64,000 nucleotides of DNA from Aquanectria penicillioides (lineage: Eukaryota; Ascomycota; Sordariomycetes; Hypocreales; Nectriaceae). The translations under genes and the position numbers were made by a program. Position 1 is the stretch's first letter. Every line of letters begins with the position of its first letter. The notes beneath the pieces were generated by a model. That model was not told the DNA's origin and did not search any database. It saw only the letters and a list, made by a program, of their open reading frames with translations. Shown here one piece after another: positions 11,869-23,884 of the stretch. The DNA is taken from the NCBI GenBank assembly GCA_003415625.1, contig PYIU01000008.1, positions 62,001-126,000 on the forward strand, written 5' to 3'.

Positions 11869-13083
11869 ATTTGATCATTTCCGAAAGGCATGATGTTATA
11901 ATGTTGTGTCTGAATGGTAACCTCGTGGAATTGCTTTGGTAGTTCTGCATTGACACTGAGGTCCTATAGCTTCTTTATACTAGCTTTGGTATCATTCATT
12001 AATAAGCGAGTCGGGCGTTTTATGTCAAATGGAATGTGACCACTACAGTGGATAGACATACTTTCATTGGTCATTCCTACAATGTCATCTTATTCGGAAT
12101 GATCCCCCTTATCAGCACGATGCGACGTAGTGCTCGTCGGGCATTGACATGGTGGCTGCAAGATTTATATTCTATCATCTTACTCATACAGTGGGTGGCC
12201 AATGCTCCTTCTCTTCCAATGCTGATCTCGCCGTTTCAAGAATATTGAAGCTGTTCATCTTGGCTAGAAATTGATCCTTTATTGAGTAATGGATAGAAGG
12301 AGCCTGTAATGTATTTCCTAGACCCTTGCCCATTATCATGCATGCAGATAAAGCCTAAGAATATTTCGCAAAAGGTTTCGAAGTAAAACTCAGGCCATAG
12401 TCTGTCTGGACTCTGTAGGCGGACTTGCTTAGCGACTAGATTAAGGGTAACTTCATACACTTGGTTAAATATCTCGCCTCAACATCCATTGGGCCCTGCA
12501 CCATAGATCGCGAATAATATTCAGAAAAGGATTACTAGTGACGATTGAATTCGAGATCTCTGGAAGAGAAACTTCGGATGGATTGGTCGGTGGCCTTTAT
12601 CATATGCCCGAGATGAGATGAATGATCACTAATCATCAACAATCATCAACGACTCAGAACCTTGGTCTACATCCCAGATTAGTCAGCGGCTGTAGTCAAT
12701 ATTATGATGTACAGTGTAGATGAAGACGATTTGCATGAGAAGAGAAACATCTATTGGAATACAGGGGGGAAACAAAAGGCCACGGCGCTGCGCGTGGTTT
12801 CATTGTCAGTGCCTTTCGGAACGAGAGATAGAGAAGGCCGCGAGGCCAAAGGAATAGCATAGCAACCAATGTTATAAGACACGGATTATTACTGACAGTC
12901 TCCCTGTAGAGTCCCAGAAATTGCTCCTTCATAGTCGACGACTTTGAAAAGGATTGGGAATGGACTCAACCCTTTGAGTTGATTTTTGCTCGGTTAATGG
13001 CGGGATCCTTTGCTGATATGCGAGAATTCATCTGAACAGCATACACGTAGTTTGCTAAGCTTCCGCTTTAGCTCAAGCTCCTC
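11869..13083. other. Intergenic stretch, no supported gene
   Basis: Only short frames without motifs. A small imperfect direct repeat (AATCATCAAC-like) occurs near 12630-12650. Confidence 0.5.
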
Positions 13084-13655
13084 ATGCATGGCTTGCTAAC
13101 ATTAATCGCGTAGAAACCTGGAGCCTGGTGGATATCTGGAGATGTAAGATCTAGCACAGCCTGATATCCGATGCGATGATGGTACGTGAAAGGAAGAGAG
13201 TGAGCTGAGTCGCTCACGGCGACTGTTTGTGGAAGCCAGCGCCAAGGCCGGCCGTCCAATAGACGTAGCAGAAAAGCTCAGAAGCTTTCTCGAAGAGGCT
13301 GGGTTTGTTGGTGTCGTTGAGAAGCACTCCAAGTCGCCACTAAACCAATGGCCAAAAGAACAGCACTACAAGGAGGTTGGAGCATGGACACATGAAACCT
13401 TAAGCACTGGTCTCGAAGCCCTTTTTCTTGCTCTGTTCACAAGATATTTAGGCTGGACAGTGGAACAAGTTACCGTATTTTGCGCTGGGCTACGGGAGCA
13501 ACTGCACGACCGTGATATTCATGCATATGTCCCCGTGTAGGTTTTCCCACTGGGACTCGTAAGGACCTTTAACTTATCTATACTAACTCCTATACAGCTA
13601 CATCGCCTATGGGAGAAAGATTGGCGATGAGACAGAATCTACAGCGGATGCTTGA
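13084..13655 (+). pseudogene. 3' remnant of a LaeA-like methyltransferase gene
   Basis: The frame contains Glu-Pro-Gly-Gly-Tyr-Leu-Glu-Met, a stop at 13145 where the family has Gln (CAA to TAA would explain it), Asp-Leu-Ala-Gln-Pro, Asp-Asp-Gly-Thr, a second stop at 13187, and then an open stretch with Glu-Ala-Gly-Phe-Val-Gly-Val and Leu-Gly-Trp-Thr-Val-Glu-Gln-Val. An intron at 13537-13597 joins it to the usual end, Tyr-Ile-Ala-Tyr-Gly-Arg-Lys. This is the C-terminal half of the UMTA/LaeA-like SAM-dependent methyltransferases common in fungal secondary metabolism. The SAM-binding amino half is not recognisable upstream. Both stops are in the same frame as the conserved residues, so this is a nonsense-damaged remnant. 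Confidence 0.8.
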
Positions 13656-14150
13656 TGCCGGTTAATATTTTCCTTGCCACTATCCTGGGGCTTGGTTTGT
13701 TGGTTATGTTCATTGACTAGATAGGACTGGAGCCACGAGTAAACCATTTAAATGAGAAATTTAAGAACTTACAACGACTTCTTCAGACAATCTTCTCAGG
13801 AATATTAATCCGTAGTTGAGAGTCATGTCGGAACATGCCTGCGAGGCTATATGACGTCCCTTTGGACTACGATTACATGTGTATGAGGAATGCGCTAGGT
13901 TATTTGCTTGCCCTATCTCTTTAGATTGTTTATCGGGGAACAGTTCAAGACAATATTGTTACTCAAGGCTAAGTTCCGACGTAGCCTACTCAAATTCTCG
14001 ACTAGTTAAGTGGTCTATTTTTATTACATCCACAACGAGCTCCAGTGCCATTGCAAGTGATTTTGCCAATTTCATGGAGACGCCGGATGATCCACTTCCG
14101 TTTTCTGCTTTTCGTGTCAGGGGAACTGCCTACTGTATACAGACATTATA
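13656..14150. other. Intergenic stretch, no supported gene
   Basis: One 91-codon frame (13879-14154 plus) has no recognisable feature. Confidence 0.5.
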
Positions 14151-15482
14151 TTAGCATATACCCTCTAGACACCCTGGCTTCTGGGGGACATGAACGGTAG
14201 ATTGGTATTCGGATGTCGAGGATAGAAAGCCCAAAGCTTGCGGGACGCTAGTTAGAATATCATCCTCCACCTGTGACCCGGGCTGTAGCGTCTCTCGGAG
14301 TTTGAGGTTCATATGCTCCCGGATGTCTGGTGCGAGATTTGTGACTAGAACTCTACTTAAGAGAAAGCACATAATCTGGCCAATAATCATTTGAATAATT
14401 CTCGGATTGTTCCAGACGCTGATCACCCAAGACGTTCTGTAAAGGTCATATCGACCATTGTAAATTATATCTGGGTCCCCGGCGGATTCTGCGGTCGATG
14501 TATACGCTTCTTCCACTGCGAGGGTGTCGAGAGCACAAGAAAAGTCATGTCCAAGTGCACTCGCTTCGTTGAGCAGCTCCGAATAAGGAATATTTCCTTT
14601 ATTCTTCGTTAGGGTCCAAAGAAGGCTTGCACATCGGGTGGCGAGCACTCTAAGAAGCCAAAATGCGCTGGAGGTGTCTGTTTGCTTGGCTGCCTCTTCT
14701 TGCAACATGCACCGATCCTCCGGGAACGGCTCGGTACCATATATGCAGGCAACCACCATATCTGCGCATACCTGGTTAACCATAAGGACTGCAGCCGTGC
14801 TGGAAAACTGGCGTTTGCCCGGGCGATCACCAGCGCTGCCGCTTCTTGGATATGTTGAACCCATGAGTCAAAGTTGGAGACGTTCTCAAATACACCCAAC
14901 GATATGACTGACATCAGGATGCTGTCCTTGATGGACTGGGCAGGTAATTCCAATGAAATCTTTATATTCCGAATCGCTTCGGACTACTTGGCGCGCGCGT
15001 GGCCGAGCAGGTCGGGTTGTTGAGTTGAATTGGACAATGGCACGAGGCCTACCGCCGTCATGCTAGCCGTCAGAGTCGGGTGCCGGCCATCACTATGGTA
15101 CACGGATGAAATGTAGTTGAGGTACCCCCGTGGAGGGGACGGGCCGCCGGCGACAAAGTTCTAGAGGAAGTAGTTGACGCCTAACTCGTCAATGCTGGGG
15201 CTCAACGTCTGAGTGAGCGGCAAGTCGTTGGCTACGGCCGAGCTCGTGCTCTTGGCCCTTCTATCCTCAGAAGGCTGAATGGTATGGGCGGTCTGGTCGC
15301 GAAAGACTAGATCCCATTCATCTCAGTACCCGGGGCACTTTTCATGCAACCGAATGCACTGCCCACAATGGGGGAGCTGCTGGTCGCACTATCATATATG
15401 CAGGATGTCATTAGCGCTGACCTGCCAGGAGAAGAGCAATATCTATGCGTCGCTTGACAGCCCGGCATTTCCCACAATTCAT
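14151..15482 (-). pseudogene. Broken Zn2Cys6 transcription factor gene
   Basis: A Cys-Gly-Lys-Cys-Arg-Ala-Val-Lys-Arg-Arg start lies at about 15482. After a gap that looks like a former intron come Cys-Asp-Gln and Cys-Gly-Gln-Cys-Ile-Arg with a following Lys-Cys-Pro-Gly-Tyr, so the six cysteines of a Zn2Cys6 cluster are present but split. A TGA immediately follows Pro-Gly-Tyr, where the family has Arg. Next comes a middle domain (Asp-Glu-Leu-Gly-Val-Asn-Tyr-Phe, Thr-Ala-Ser-Met-Thr-Ala-Val-Gly-Leu-Val) with two more in-frame TAG codons, then a one-base frameshift near 14830 before an open stretch of 220 residues to the stop at 14151. Family members are pathway-specific regulators. At least four separate lesions rule out a working product. 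Confidence 0.78.
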
Positions 15483-15970
15483 CGACGGTCTCATTGCACA
15501 ACCCGCCCATCAAAAGAAGTGTTGCAAACTTCAAGCCTGCCTGAATGCCCAGGTCCGGCAGAGGGTGGGCTTGCGATCTGTTACAAGCGACGATAACTCA
15601 GAGGCGCGTAAGCAGCCGATTTACCCGAGCTGCAAATGGGGTTTTTGAATGAGACTCTGGATCCACTGCTTGCTTGAATGCGCTTGTCTCATTCGGGTAT
15701 ATGCGATGTTCTACCAATCAACGTATGATTCTGTAACTTGTCAACGGTAGGGTGACACAGGTTGACTCCCTGATTGATCAAAGCGTGTTATGCCCATCTG
15801 AGGATAGGAGGTGTTGTGCTAATCAACGTATCGTCTCTACGAAGATCTTTAACTCCATTGTTACAGACTCAAATCCAGACCAATACCAGAGTGGCCGACA
15901 ACATAAACAGAGACTGATGGTCGTGTTTCTTTTTAGGGTCTCTCCATCTTCGCACATTACAACTATCACT
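15483..15970. other. Short intergenic region
   Basis: Divergent intergenic space between the broken regulator and the broken membrane protein gene; no gene seen. Confidence 0.4.
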
Positions 15971-16785
15971 ATGGCTGCTTTAACCACCCGCAACGGCATC
16001 GCCATCCTCCAGCTTGTCATATCTCCATTTATCCTCGTTGCTGCGTCCTTTATCTGGCATCGGACTGGGTGGAGGGTCGGCAGCAAGATCTGGCGATTTG
16101 CCGTTACGCTCTCTCGCATTCGCATCGCAGGCAGTAATTCTTCCTTGTTGACCATCAGCCATGATTCATACAATGTTGAGGTTGCTGTGGTAGTGTGCGA
16201 ACTGATTGGCATTGCACATCTGTTGCTGATCTATGTCGGACTATTGAGACAAATGTGAGTTTGGACGACGGCATGCCTGAAGTGAAGATGCGGAATAAAC
16301 AGTGTCTACTAGCGACGTGGATTGTAAAATACATCCCAGACTTCTCAAATCGGTGGCCATTATCTGTATCGTGGGCCTAATTCTCGGTATTGCGGGAGAG
16401 AGCAGCGTAGATGACAATGATAGCGCCTACCACCCAAATAGCATTCTCAAGGCGTGTATGGGTATCTTCGTCGCTGTATTCCCCATCTTTGCTTTGATGA
16501 CCGAATGGCTATTCCACTAACCCCATTCCACTCTAAAGATGTTTTAGAAAAGCTTTCCTTTGCCATTGCGCTTTCTTGCCCTTTTCTGTTGATGCGGTGG
16601 GGCCACTCGGCGATCAGCGAATACGCCAACGGTCCCGAACCATCTACCTTTGCATGAATGTGCTGTAGGAAATCATTGCCATGATGATCATTATAGCTCT
16701 TGGGATGTTAACTGTGCTGGAGAAAGACTTCATCAAACCTACTTTGGTGAAGACGAGATCCGACCAGACGACTGAGATAGTATGA
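15971..16785 (+). pseudogene. Broken multi-pass membrane protein gene (DUF7702-like)
   Basis: The ATG at 15971 opens a frame with several hydrophobic segments (Ile-Ala-Ile-Leu-Gln-Leu-Val-Ile-Ser-Pro-Phe start). An intron at 16255-16312 joins it to Val-Gly-Leu-Ile-Leu-Gly-Ile-Ala-Gly. The next hydrophobic stretch, Leu-Ser-Phe-Ala-Ile-Ala-Leu-Ser-Cys-Pro-Phe, is in another frame with no usable splice sites between, and the final segment (Ile-Tyr-Leu-Cys-Met-Asn-Val-Leu, stop, Glu-Ile-Ile) is in a third frame and carries a TAG. The pattern of about seven membrane segments ending in Tyr-Leu-Cys-Met fits the conserved fungal integral membrane proteins of DUF7702, function unknown. Two frameshifts and one nonsense codon make it a pseudogene. 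Confidence 0.65.
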
Positions 16786-17610
16786 CTAGCTTTGAAGTAG
16801 AGCAATGCAGCCTTTCATTCACGGCAGAATATAGCTGCAGAGCATCTCATATTTCATTGATTATGTTTATAGAGGCTGGGGATTTGTCCAAGACAATACC
16901 AGGAAACTAGGCCTGAGTCACTTGTTCTAGTTAATTTCGTCAGGATCACACCTAAGCAGGATGAGTCCATAGAATTGAATCACGAATACCTTGATACAAC
17001 ATCATGCATTTTGTGCCAGTATCTGATCTGCAAACTACCCGCAACGCGACTGTGATTTGAGGAACTCCTTACCTCCATTAGTATATCAACCTGCAGTCAA
17101 TTAGACTATTGGATTGAAAGAATTTGAGGTAACCTGACAGCTAATGCAAACTAGCCATTGGGAAGGAGAAGTGTGTTGTGAGGGAGAAGAAATGAAGCAA
17201 GGTGGAAATTAAACTCTGGAGTGGCGATGTATCAGTTTGCTTCTATGCGAAAGATGAGCGCCTTTTAAGTAAATGCTGACAGTTCGATATGAGTTTGGTT
17301 GAAATGGGCGGATAAGAGGCCAGTATGAGGGTCAGAGGGGCCGAGGAAAAGATTACAGAAGCTTGGAATCTCATGGCAAACCAACACGTAAGGACTTGTG
17401 AGTTGACGTGTGACTCTTTTATACAACTACTCCACACCCTTTTCATTTTAGGTATCACAGACAAGTTCTATCTTCTTGAAATCCTAGCAAATGTAAGATG
17501 CATGCCATCGAATCAAGAACCATCATTGGCAACCCGTTCCTTCAATGGCCAGTATATTATATTATATGTGTCGCGTCCGGAAATACGATGAATAACTATC
17601 CCACCGTGAA
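16786..17610. other. Intergenic stretch, no supported gene
   Basis: Short frames only; no motif, repeat or splice structure recognised. Confidence 0.5.
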
Positions 17611-18511
17611 CTAATTCTTCAAAACTTCCGGAAGTTGTTGATCTGGAACTAGGGACTCCACGAAGTCCACGGGCCATTTTAAATACCCCCTGTAGGCAAT
17701 TGGCAGCTGCTCAGCAGCCCGTTTTACCCACAACGTCAGAATTGCTGTCCTGAATGGGAACGTTTCCATGGTTTGTTTCAATACCTTAAATCCTATTGAA
17801 TATTCGATAATCAAGAAATGAACAATGATGATATGACCAACGTAGTTTTCGGAATTCATGAATAATTTAAACTCGGACTGATCTGATCCAACAAACGCGA
17901 TGTATGCACCAAAGATTGTAATCAAGGCTAATGTGTGTCAGTAAAATTCAACAGGAATTAATAAGAACATACTGTCTGTGTAAGAAACCCTAGCCATTGC
18001 AAGAATGCCGTCTAGCATAGCAAGGAGCTGCTTCTCAAGTGCGGTATTGCACAAGTGCCGTAGTTTGTCGACCGAGCGCACGGTGGTATCGAGAAACTCG
18101 CTGTCATAGTCTGTTTCTGCATCATACTGATTGATCTTTTGTACATTTTCTTGGTGGGTTTCTCCTGAAAATTGTTGAAGAATGGATCCAGAATACCTGG
18201 TGCTTGTTGAACCGGCCACAACCTTGCACCCGCGGAGCATGAAAAATACTTCCATCATACCATCAGGCATATATGACGCCTGGAACGCAAGCACGATGAG
18301 TGTCAAAAATAGAGCATCTGCTTCCAATTCTGGTAAGTTGGTCTTTATTATCGCCTTGTTCAGCAACTTGATTGCAGTGACCCGATGTGTCAATGCTTGG
18401 GTCCTGTAGTTTGCCCCAGTGAATAGACCAAGATGCGAAGCAGCCAGCCCAAGCATGGCATGAGTTAAAAATCAAACTATGGCGAGATTAACATTCGATG
18501 GATTCAAATTG

Positions 18512-18546
<35 letters not shown>

Positions 18547-18980
18547 TGGTGAGAGATTGTAGCCACATCGCGCCACACCTTCACTCCCTTAAGCGGCAAG
18601 GGTGGGTAGGCGTGGAGCAAAAAGTGATGAAAGAACCGAAAGTCTTGCATTGTAAACTGAGCCCCAGCGGACTGGAGCGGGCTGGTGGGAGCTAATGCAA
18701 TGCTACTTTTCTCCGGGTATTCGCAGACAAGACCAAGACGCCAACAATTGGTGCACTCGGGTTTATTCTCTAGACACTTGACCTTTCTTCGTTTGCAGTT
18801 GAAACATCCTGCTCTAGATTTGGTGTGTCCTCTCCGGGGCACCGGCACTCGATGAAGGCGGCCAGCACTCGAATTGGCAGATAAGCGTTGGTCTGACGAG
18901 ATAGGCCTGAAAGTGGTCGTAGAGGACCCGCTGGGTATTAGCGCTTGTGGTCTGCGCAATTCCAGGGAAGTGTGATCCAT
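17611..18980 (-). pseudogene. Zn2Cys6 regulator (Upc2-like) with one in-frame stop
   Basis: Three exons are read: 18980-18545, 18476-17973 and 17927-17611, totalling 1257 nt (419 codons). The Zn2Cys6 cluster is intact: Ala-Gly-Cys-Phe-Asn-Cys-Lys-Arg-Arg-Lys-Val-Lys-Cys, then Cys-Thr-Asn-Cys and a final Cys-Glu-Tyr, preceded by a basic Arg-Arg-Gly-His-Thr-Lys-Ser, as in Upc2-like sterol or pathway regulators. Downstream come His-Ala-Met-Leu-Gly-Leu-Ala-Ala-Ser-His-Leu and, across the clean 45-nt intron 17928-17972, Leu-Ile-Thr-Ile-Phe-Gly-Ala-Tyr. The first intron (18477-18544) contains a 29-base T tract just inside its donor, and exon 2 starts with an in-frame TGA at 18472-18474. Either the gene is freshly dead, or an indel next to the T runs misleads the model. 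It is the least damaged regulator in the left half. Confidence 0.65.
18512..18540. repeat. 29-base A/T homopolymer
   Basis: An uninterrupted run of 29 A on the plus strand (T on the gene strand) lies at the 5' end of the first intron of the regulator. The intron is 68 nt with the tract and would be about 39 nt without it. Confidence 0.95.
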
Positions 18981-19640
18981 GGCAACGGGTCTCTCATTGA
19001 TAGGCTCCTTTCACTGGGTGGCGTAGCATCTACGAATGGCAGCAAACTCGTCATATGTCGCTCATGAGGGGATATTGCGGCCTGTGAAACTTGTCATAGG
19101 GGAATGATAAGAGCGGACTAATATTCCCCGCCTCTAAACCCGAATGCCACAAGCGACAAGGGCCTTGGCTTGGCTTGGCTTGGCTTGGCTAGGTTTAATT
19201 GCATGTCAACATAGCAGCATGTGCAATCAGCTGTAATAAAAAGGGAAAGCGACGAATCCCTGATTCTGTAAGCTTTCTGGGCGTTGTATTGACACTTGAA
19301 GAATCAATTGGGGGGAATCAAGGGGAGGTGAGAAGCTTAGCGTGAAGTTTTCTGTTTGAATAGAGCACAGGTTGAGGAAGAAACTTCCAAGCCTGTTTGC
19401 TTCGATCCTATTGGCCCCAGAATTGACCAATCATGTATTTTTTACCACTAGATTCAGAACATAGACTGACTCAACAGACACAAAGTGGTCGCATTGTCAG
19501 CTCGCTAATGAGAGAAGATGCGTCAAAGGTTAGGTAAAGATATATGCTTACAATTTATTCAACAGGCCTATCGACTATAACTTCTGCTCGTGCGTATTAA
19601 TTCGAAATTCCGTCATTCTTTAGCGCATAAATTTATGCCA
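18981..19640. repeat. Intergenic stretch with a five-copy TTGGC repeat
   Basis: No gene is seen. Five tandem copies of TTGGC lie at 19165-19189, about 185 bp upstream of the regulator start. Confidence 0.7.
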
Positions 19641-21573
19641 CTAATTGATCCTATGCCGGGCTGCGAAGCCCATTGCCTTCTTTCCGAAAATGCACATGGG
19701 GATGGTGAGGTGAGGAGCGTGACACCAGCGGTGATGCCGCCAACGACGCCCGTTGTGCCAAGCTGCACACCAAAGTTGATGAAGTCCAGGCACACAACGA
19801 CGGGAATAGGCCAAGCGTCGCCCTTGGACAGACTTGCGCCCCAGGTGAAGGATCCGGGCGCCGTGGTGAAGGTGCGCCAGCATGATGGGAAGTCTCAGTT
19901 CAGTGTCACGTGTTGAAAGTATAGAACCCAAAGTACCACTTGTTTCGGCAAGGGGGTACCTCCAGTTTTTGCTGAGGTGCTATGGTTCAATATCACGGGC
20001 CAACTACCCTAGACCTTAGAAGTCGCCCCACTAGCTAGGCGGCAGTGACTCTCAAGTGCACCGACAAGTATTTAAGGGCTAGGACAGACATTCTTAGAGG
20101 GTTCAGAGATCAATCTATCACCAACACCACCTACAACTACACCTCTCCAGCGTATCTGCAATAATTCTACAGTGCTTTTCCGAATCCTTTCACTCTTGTC
20201 AATAAGCTCGTTACATTCAGGCTCTAGGTGGCGCATTAGTTGGACAAACTAGAGGAAGAATCTGCACCATCCTCCGACTCTGGGCTTATCGCCCAGATGA
20301 GTCAATAGGGCCACTCACCAAATATGCCGTTGTTATGTTTGGCTAACACTCGAATGAGGCTGTCAATCAATGGACTGGCAACCAGCATGCTAATCACAGT
20401 TGCAACAAAGGAGGAGACGTTGGTCGCTCTGACAGCACTGACGGACATGTTGTAGGGCTGGCCCGAGAATAGCTGTGACAGGGTGATGCCGATGAGGACG
20501 AGCCAAGAGATGCATGTGGTGAACAGTAGTGTCGCCCACCACACAACCAGGGACACAATCATGTAGAAGGGGGAGAGGAAGATTGTGACGAAGGAATCCT
20601 TCCCCCAACAACCATCGTATAGAAGCAGCTCTCGCACCCAGGACTTTTTGGCTTCGACGTCAGCGGTGACGGACAGCATGCTGTCTCCGGCCTCTAGCTT
20701 CTCATCCAACGCGGTGTCGGCCGTGCCGCCGTGTGTCCAGGTGTCAATATCAAGGACGTTGGCTCTCTCATAGGTCGTCTCCGGCATGAAGAAGACACAG
20801 AGGATGAGGAAAAAGATCTAGGCACCGCCTATTCCTTGTAGGCAGACCTTGTAGTCGCTTGCTTGGATGGCGACACAACCTATTGCGGGGGAAATTTTGT
20901 ATTAGCAACTAAAACCTACACCTTTCGAAAGAATAAAGATTCAGCCTGTCAAAGACCAAGGCAGGGGTGACGAACACAACAATGAATGGGCCACATACCA
21001 ATTGATGGTGCCAAGTGTGTGGCAGCAGCGCTCCAGAAGCAGGATATAATGAGGCCGATGGTTGGGACGATGTAGACGGGCCGCTTGCCCACCTTGACGG
21101 CTAAGGCGTTGCTAAGGATACTACTGACGGCGATGCCGACAAGACAAGCGCCTTGGAAGCCGCTGGTGAAGGCCAAGAGGGGTACATCCAGCTGGGCACG
21201 TATGGGCACGACAGCGGCGGCAACGAGAGGGCCGGAGGCTTGACAGCGATGTTAGAAAGAAATGATGAATCAGGGTCCTCTCGTTCCCCGTGGGGAAGTG
21301 ATGGGGCCGAGCCTAGGAAAGTTCATACATACCGCCAACGGCTCCGCAGCCAAAGGCAAATGAAATAGTGAAGAGCTCATTCTTCCACCGCGGCCAGCTG
21401 TATGGGTCATTGGGCGAGTCGGAGGGCTGGGGGACCAAGATGATGGACCCAGTAGGATCATGCTTGAGGAGCTGGGACTTGATGCCCTCGATGCTCGTAG
21501 CGTTGACCTCGCTCAGGGGCGAGGTGCCAGGCACATGCTCTAGCTTATGGTCTTCGATAATTCCGAGACCCAT
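19641..21573 (-). pseudogene. Broken MFS transporter gene (DHA/Hol1-like)
   Basis: The start is good: Met-Gly-Leu-Gly-Ile-Ile-Glu-Asp at 21573, Pro-Asn-Asp-Pro-Tyr-Ser-Trp-Pro-Arg-Trp-Lys, and an intron leading to Ala-Ser-Gly-Pro-Leu-Val-Ala-Ala-Ala. After Pro-Ser-Ile-Gly (near 21000) about 70 residues of the expected sequence are gone, including the usual conserved TM4-TM5 region. The text resumes as Asp-Tyr-Lys-Val-Cys-Leu with a TAG, then Phe-Phe-Met-Pro-Glu-Thr-Thr-Tyr and a complete central part to 20302. After a 370-bp interruption the last third is found at 19931-19641 in two frames, again with about 40 residues lost after Gly-Thr-Thr-Gly-Val-Val. Fungal members export small molecules. 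Two internal deletions, a stop and frameshifts make it non-functional. Confidence 0.82.
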
Positions 21574-22321
21574 GTTGCAGGAAATGTGAGTTGGGGCTCA
21601 GCAATGAGAATGAATCAAGTAGCAGAAGCAGATGAGGAAAAGTCAGGCCCGCGGATATTGGTTGAGAGTCCGACTTTCAGCTTGCTACTCCGTAGCCAGC
21701 TATTATATTTGACCAGCTACGAAATGTCCATGGATTTCATTTTTGGCGTCCATAACCACAATGCAACGTCTAGGCCTATCGCTCGTCGAAATACATAGGC
21801 CCGTAAATTAAGCTCGAGGAGCTGGTCCGCTTGCAGCTTAGTACGCTCGATCGCCTATCTAACCTACCTGCGGGCTATCAGCATTCGTCCTATCAGCCGA
21901 TGTGCTGATGGGCGACCTTATACCATCGCCGAACAGATGGCGAGCCTTGAAGTTGGTGCCGCCTCTGTTCACTTTTGTAATTTGTCTTTTACTAGTTCTG
22001 GAACCCGCCGCCTCACAACTTGAATGTGCGGTCTTTGTCGTGAGGACTGCCTTTGACCGTGACTCTGGATTCGCTCCCCAAAAGCAATGTCACCGAGACT
22101 GACAGACAATATTCATTATCGCATACCGTTGGTACTCAATCTCACAGCGTTATATAAGAATTATGTCCTGGTTACATACATTTGGGGTCTATGATTGGAG
22201 TCAAACCTTGGAATAAACAAAATGTAAGTGCGTCGGGAAAGATAGTTGACTACTGTGCATGATATGTTTAAATGCGCCTCATCCCATCCATCTAGCCTTA
22301 CCATTAAGCGTGACCTAGTTT
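21574..22321. other. Intergenic stretch, no supported gene
   Basis: Short frames only; nothing recognised. Confidence 0.5.
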
Positions 22322-23319
22322 CTAAAATGCTTCTTGGTGCTTGGCCTCATCCTTATCAACATAGTCATGTGGCGGCCGAATCGTAACTTGCGTACCGTGA
22401 ATCTCTGCGACTTGGCCCGTTAGGGCGGGGTCACTAATAAACTTGTCTACTCTATCTACCAGACTAGACATGGGAGTGACAATCATTTGTCTGAATAATT
22501 CCTTGTTTGGAGTGATCATTGTTTCTACACATAAAGGAAGAGTGAGACGCCAGCCTCAATTCCTCTTAGTTTACATGCGATTTCCCAAGACTCACCTAGA
22601 ACGGCTGGTGCCAGGGCATTGATCTGAATATTAGCTGGTTCTAATAGTCTGGCTGTAGCGTGGACGATGCTCATGGCCCCGCCCTTTGCGGTAGCATAGA
22701 CTGGCGCTGTAGGAAACGGGTATAACGCTGCCGAAGACGCTGTGCAAATGATTGATCCTTTGGTGGCGCTCCAGTCTCATTGCTCTTTCTGGTTCATGTA
22801 GTGGATGGTGAGTTTTATGGCTAAACCCGAGGGTTGTTAGTCATTGTGACATTGCGCAACGAGATTTCTCTGGATATACCGCGTGGGGCGGTGCTTACTA
22901 TACATGGCTCCAAGTAAGTTAACATTGACCACTTCCAGCGTTGGTTGGGACGGTGTGCTCGCTGTCAGGTTGACAAGATTCCATGGATTCAGCTCAGATA
23001 TGCCAGTATTGGCTGTGACAATGTCAACCTTCTCGCCATGCTCCAAGCACACTTCCTCGAAAGCCCTTCTCTGTTCATCCCAAGAATATGTGTCGCATTT
23101 CTTGAACCGGACGCTGTCTTTGGGGTATTTGGCTGCGACGGCGTCCACGACCCCAGGTCCTGTAGTGTTGTTGATGTCTAAGACTGCCACCATGTGTCCC
23201 TGGGAGGCAAAGTGTCTAACAACGGCAAGACCAATCCCACTTCCGCCTCCGGTTACGATGATGGACTTTTGATCCGAGTTCCCTTTCTTGAGGGATGCTC
23301 CATCAGTGGTGCTAGCCAT
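22322..23319 (-). pseudogene. Short-chain dehydrogenase/reductase with one in-frame stop
   Basis: Exons 23319-22899, 22820-22596 and 22524-22322 join in phase (849 nt, 283 codons) through introns of 78 and 71 nt. The Rossmann motif Thr-Gly-Gly-Gly-Ser-Gly-Ile-Gly, the Asn-Thr-Gly-Ile segment and the catalytic Tyr-Ala-Thr-Ala-Lys (Tyr-x3-Lys) are present. Then come Gln-Ile-Asn-Ala-Leu-Ala-Pro and a C-terminus with Gly-Thr-Gln-Val-Thr-Ile-Arg-Pro-Pro-His, matching fungal 15-hydroxyprostaglandin-dehydrogenase-like enzymes. A single TGA at 22777-22779 lies between the Rossmann half and the catalytic Tyr. Everything else is conserved, so the loss is recent or the base is an error. The start at 23319 is the first ATG in frame. 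Substrate unknown. Confidence 0.8.
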
Positions 23320-23884
23320 TTCGAGGCTTATGCCGGAAGTCGAGTCTAGTGTGGAATGCAAGCTGGTTTTTGATAGATTTTTTGAGGTGACGTTGTTCCT
23401 CTCATAGAGGACTCAACGCGATGAGATGATTGGGATTTGCCGCGCATCCTAGATAGCGCAATCGGCTTGGGCTTAGCAAGTAACTACACAATAGGTAACT
23501 GCATGGCATTGAGGAAGATCGAGATACCAATGTCGCGCATCCACACACAAACCAAACCCATTTGGTGCTGCGGCTGAACGGTTGGGCGACGAGGTGGGTG
23601 ATGAGTTGGGCGAGTGGGGTTGGTTATCTCGCCCGTTGTACAGCGATTGGGCGAGTCTACGCTTTGGTGGTGAGACAAGATGATCCAGATCGTGCACTGC
23701 TCGTGCTGACGAATCGATCCATACGTCTCGAGATAAAACTTTGTGGAATGCATCAATTGTCTGCAAGTGACGTGTGTCTGCGGTCCCAGCATCTATTGCG
23801 CCCGAGGCAAGCCGTCACTTGGCTTGGGATCCTCCAGACTTTGGTGTAGGGCTTTACTCGCTTCTCTTTTTATCTCCCGGCAGT

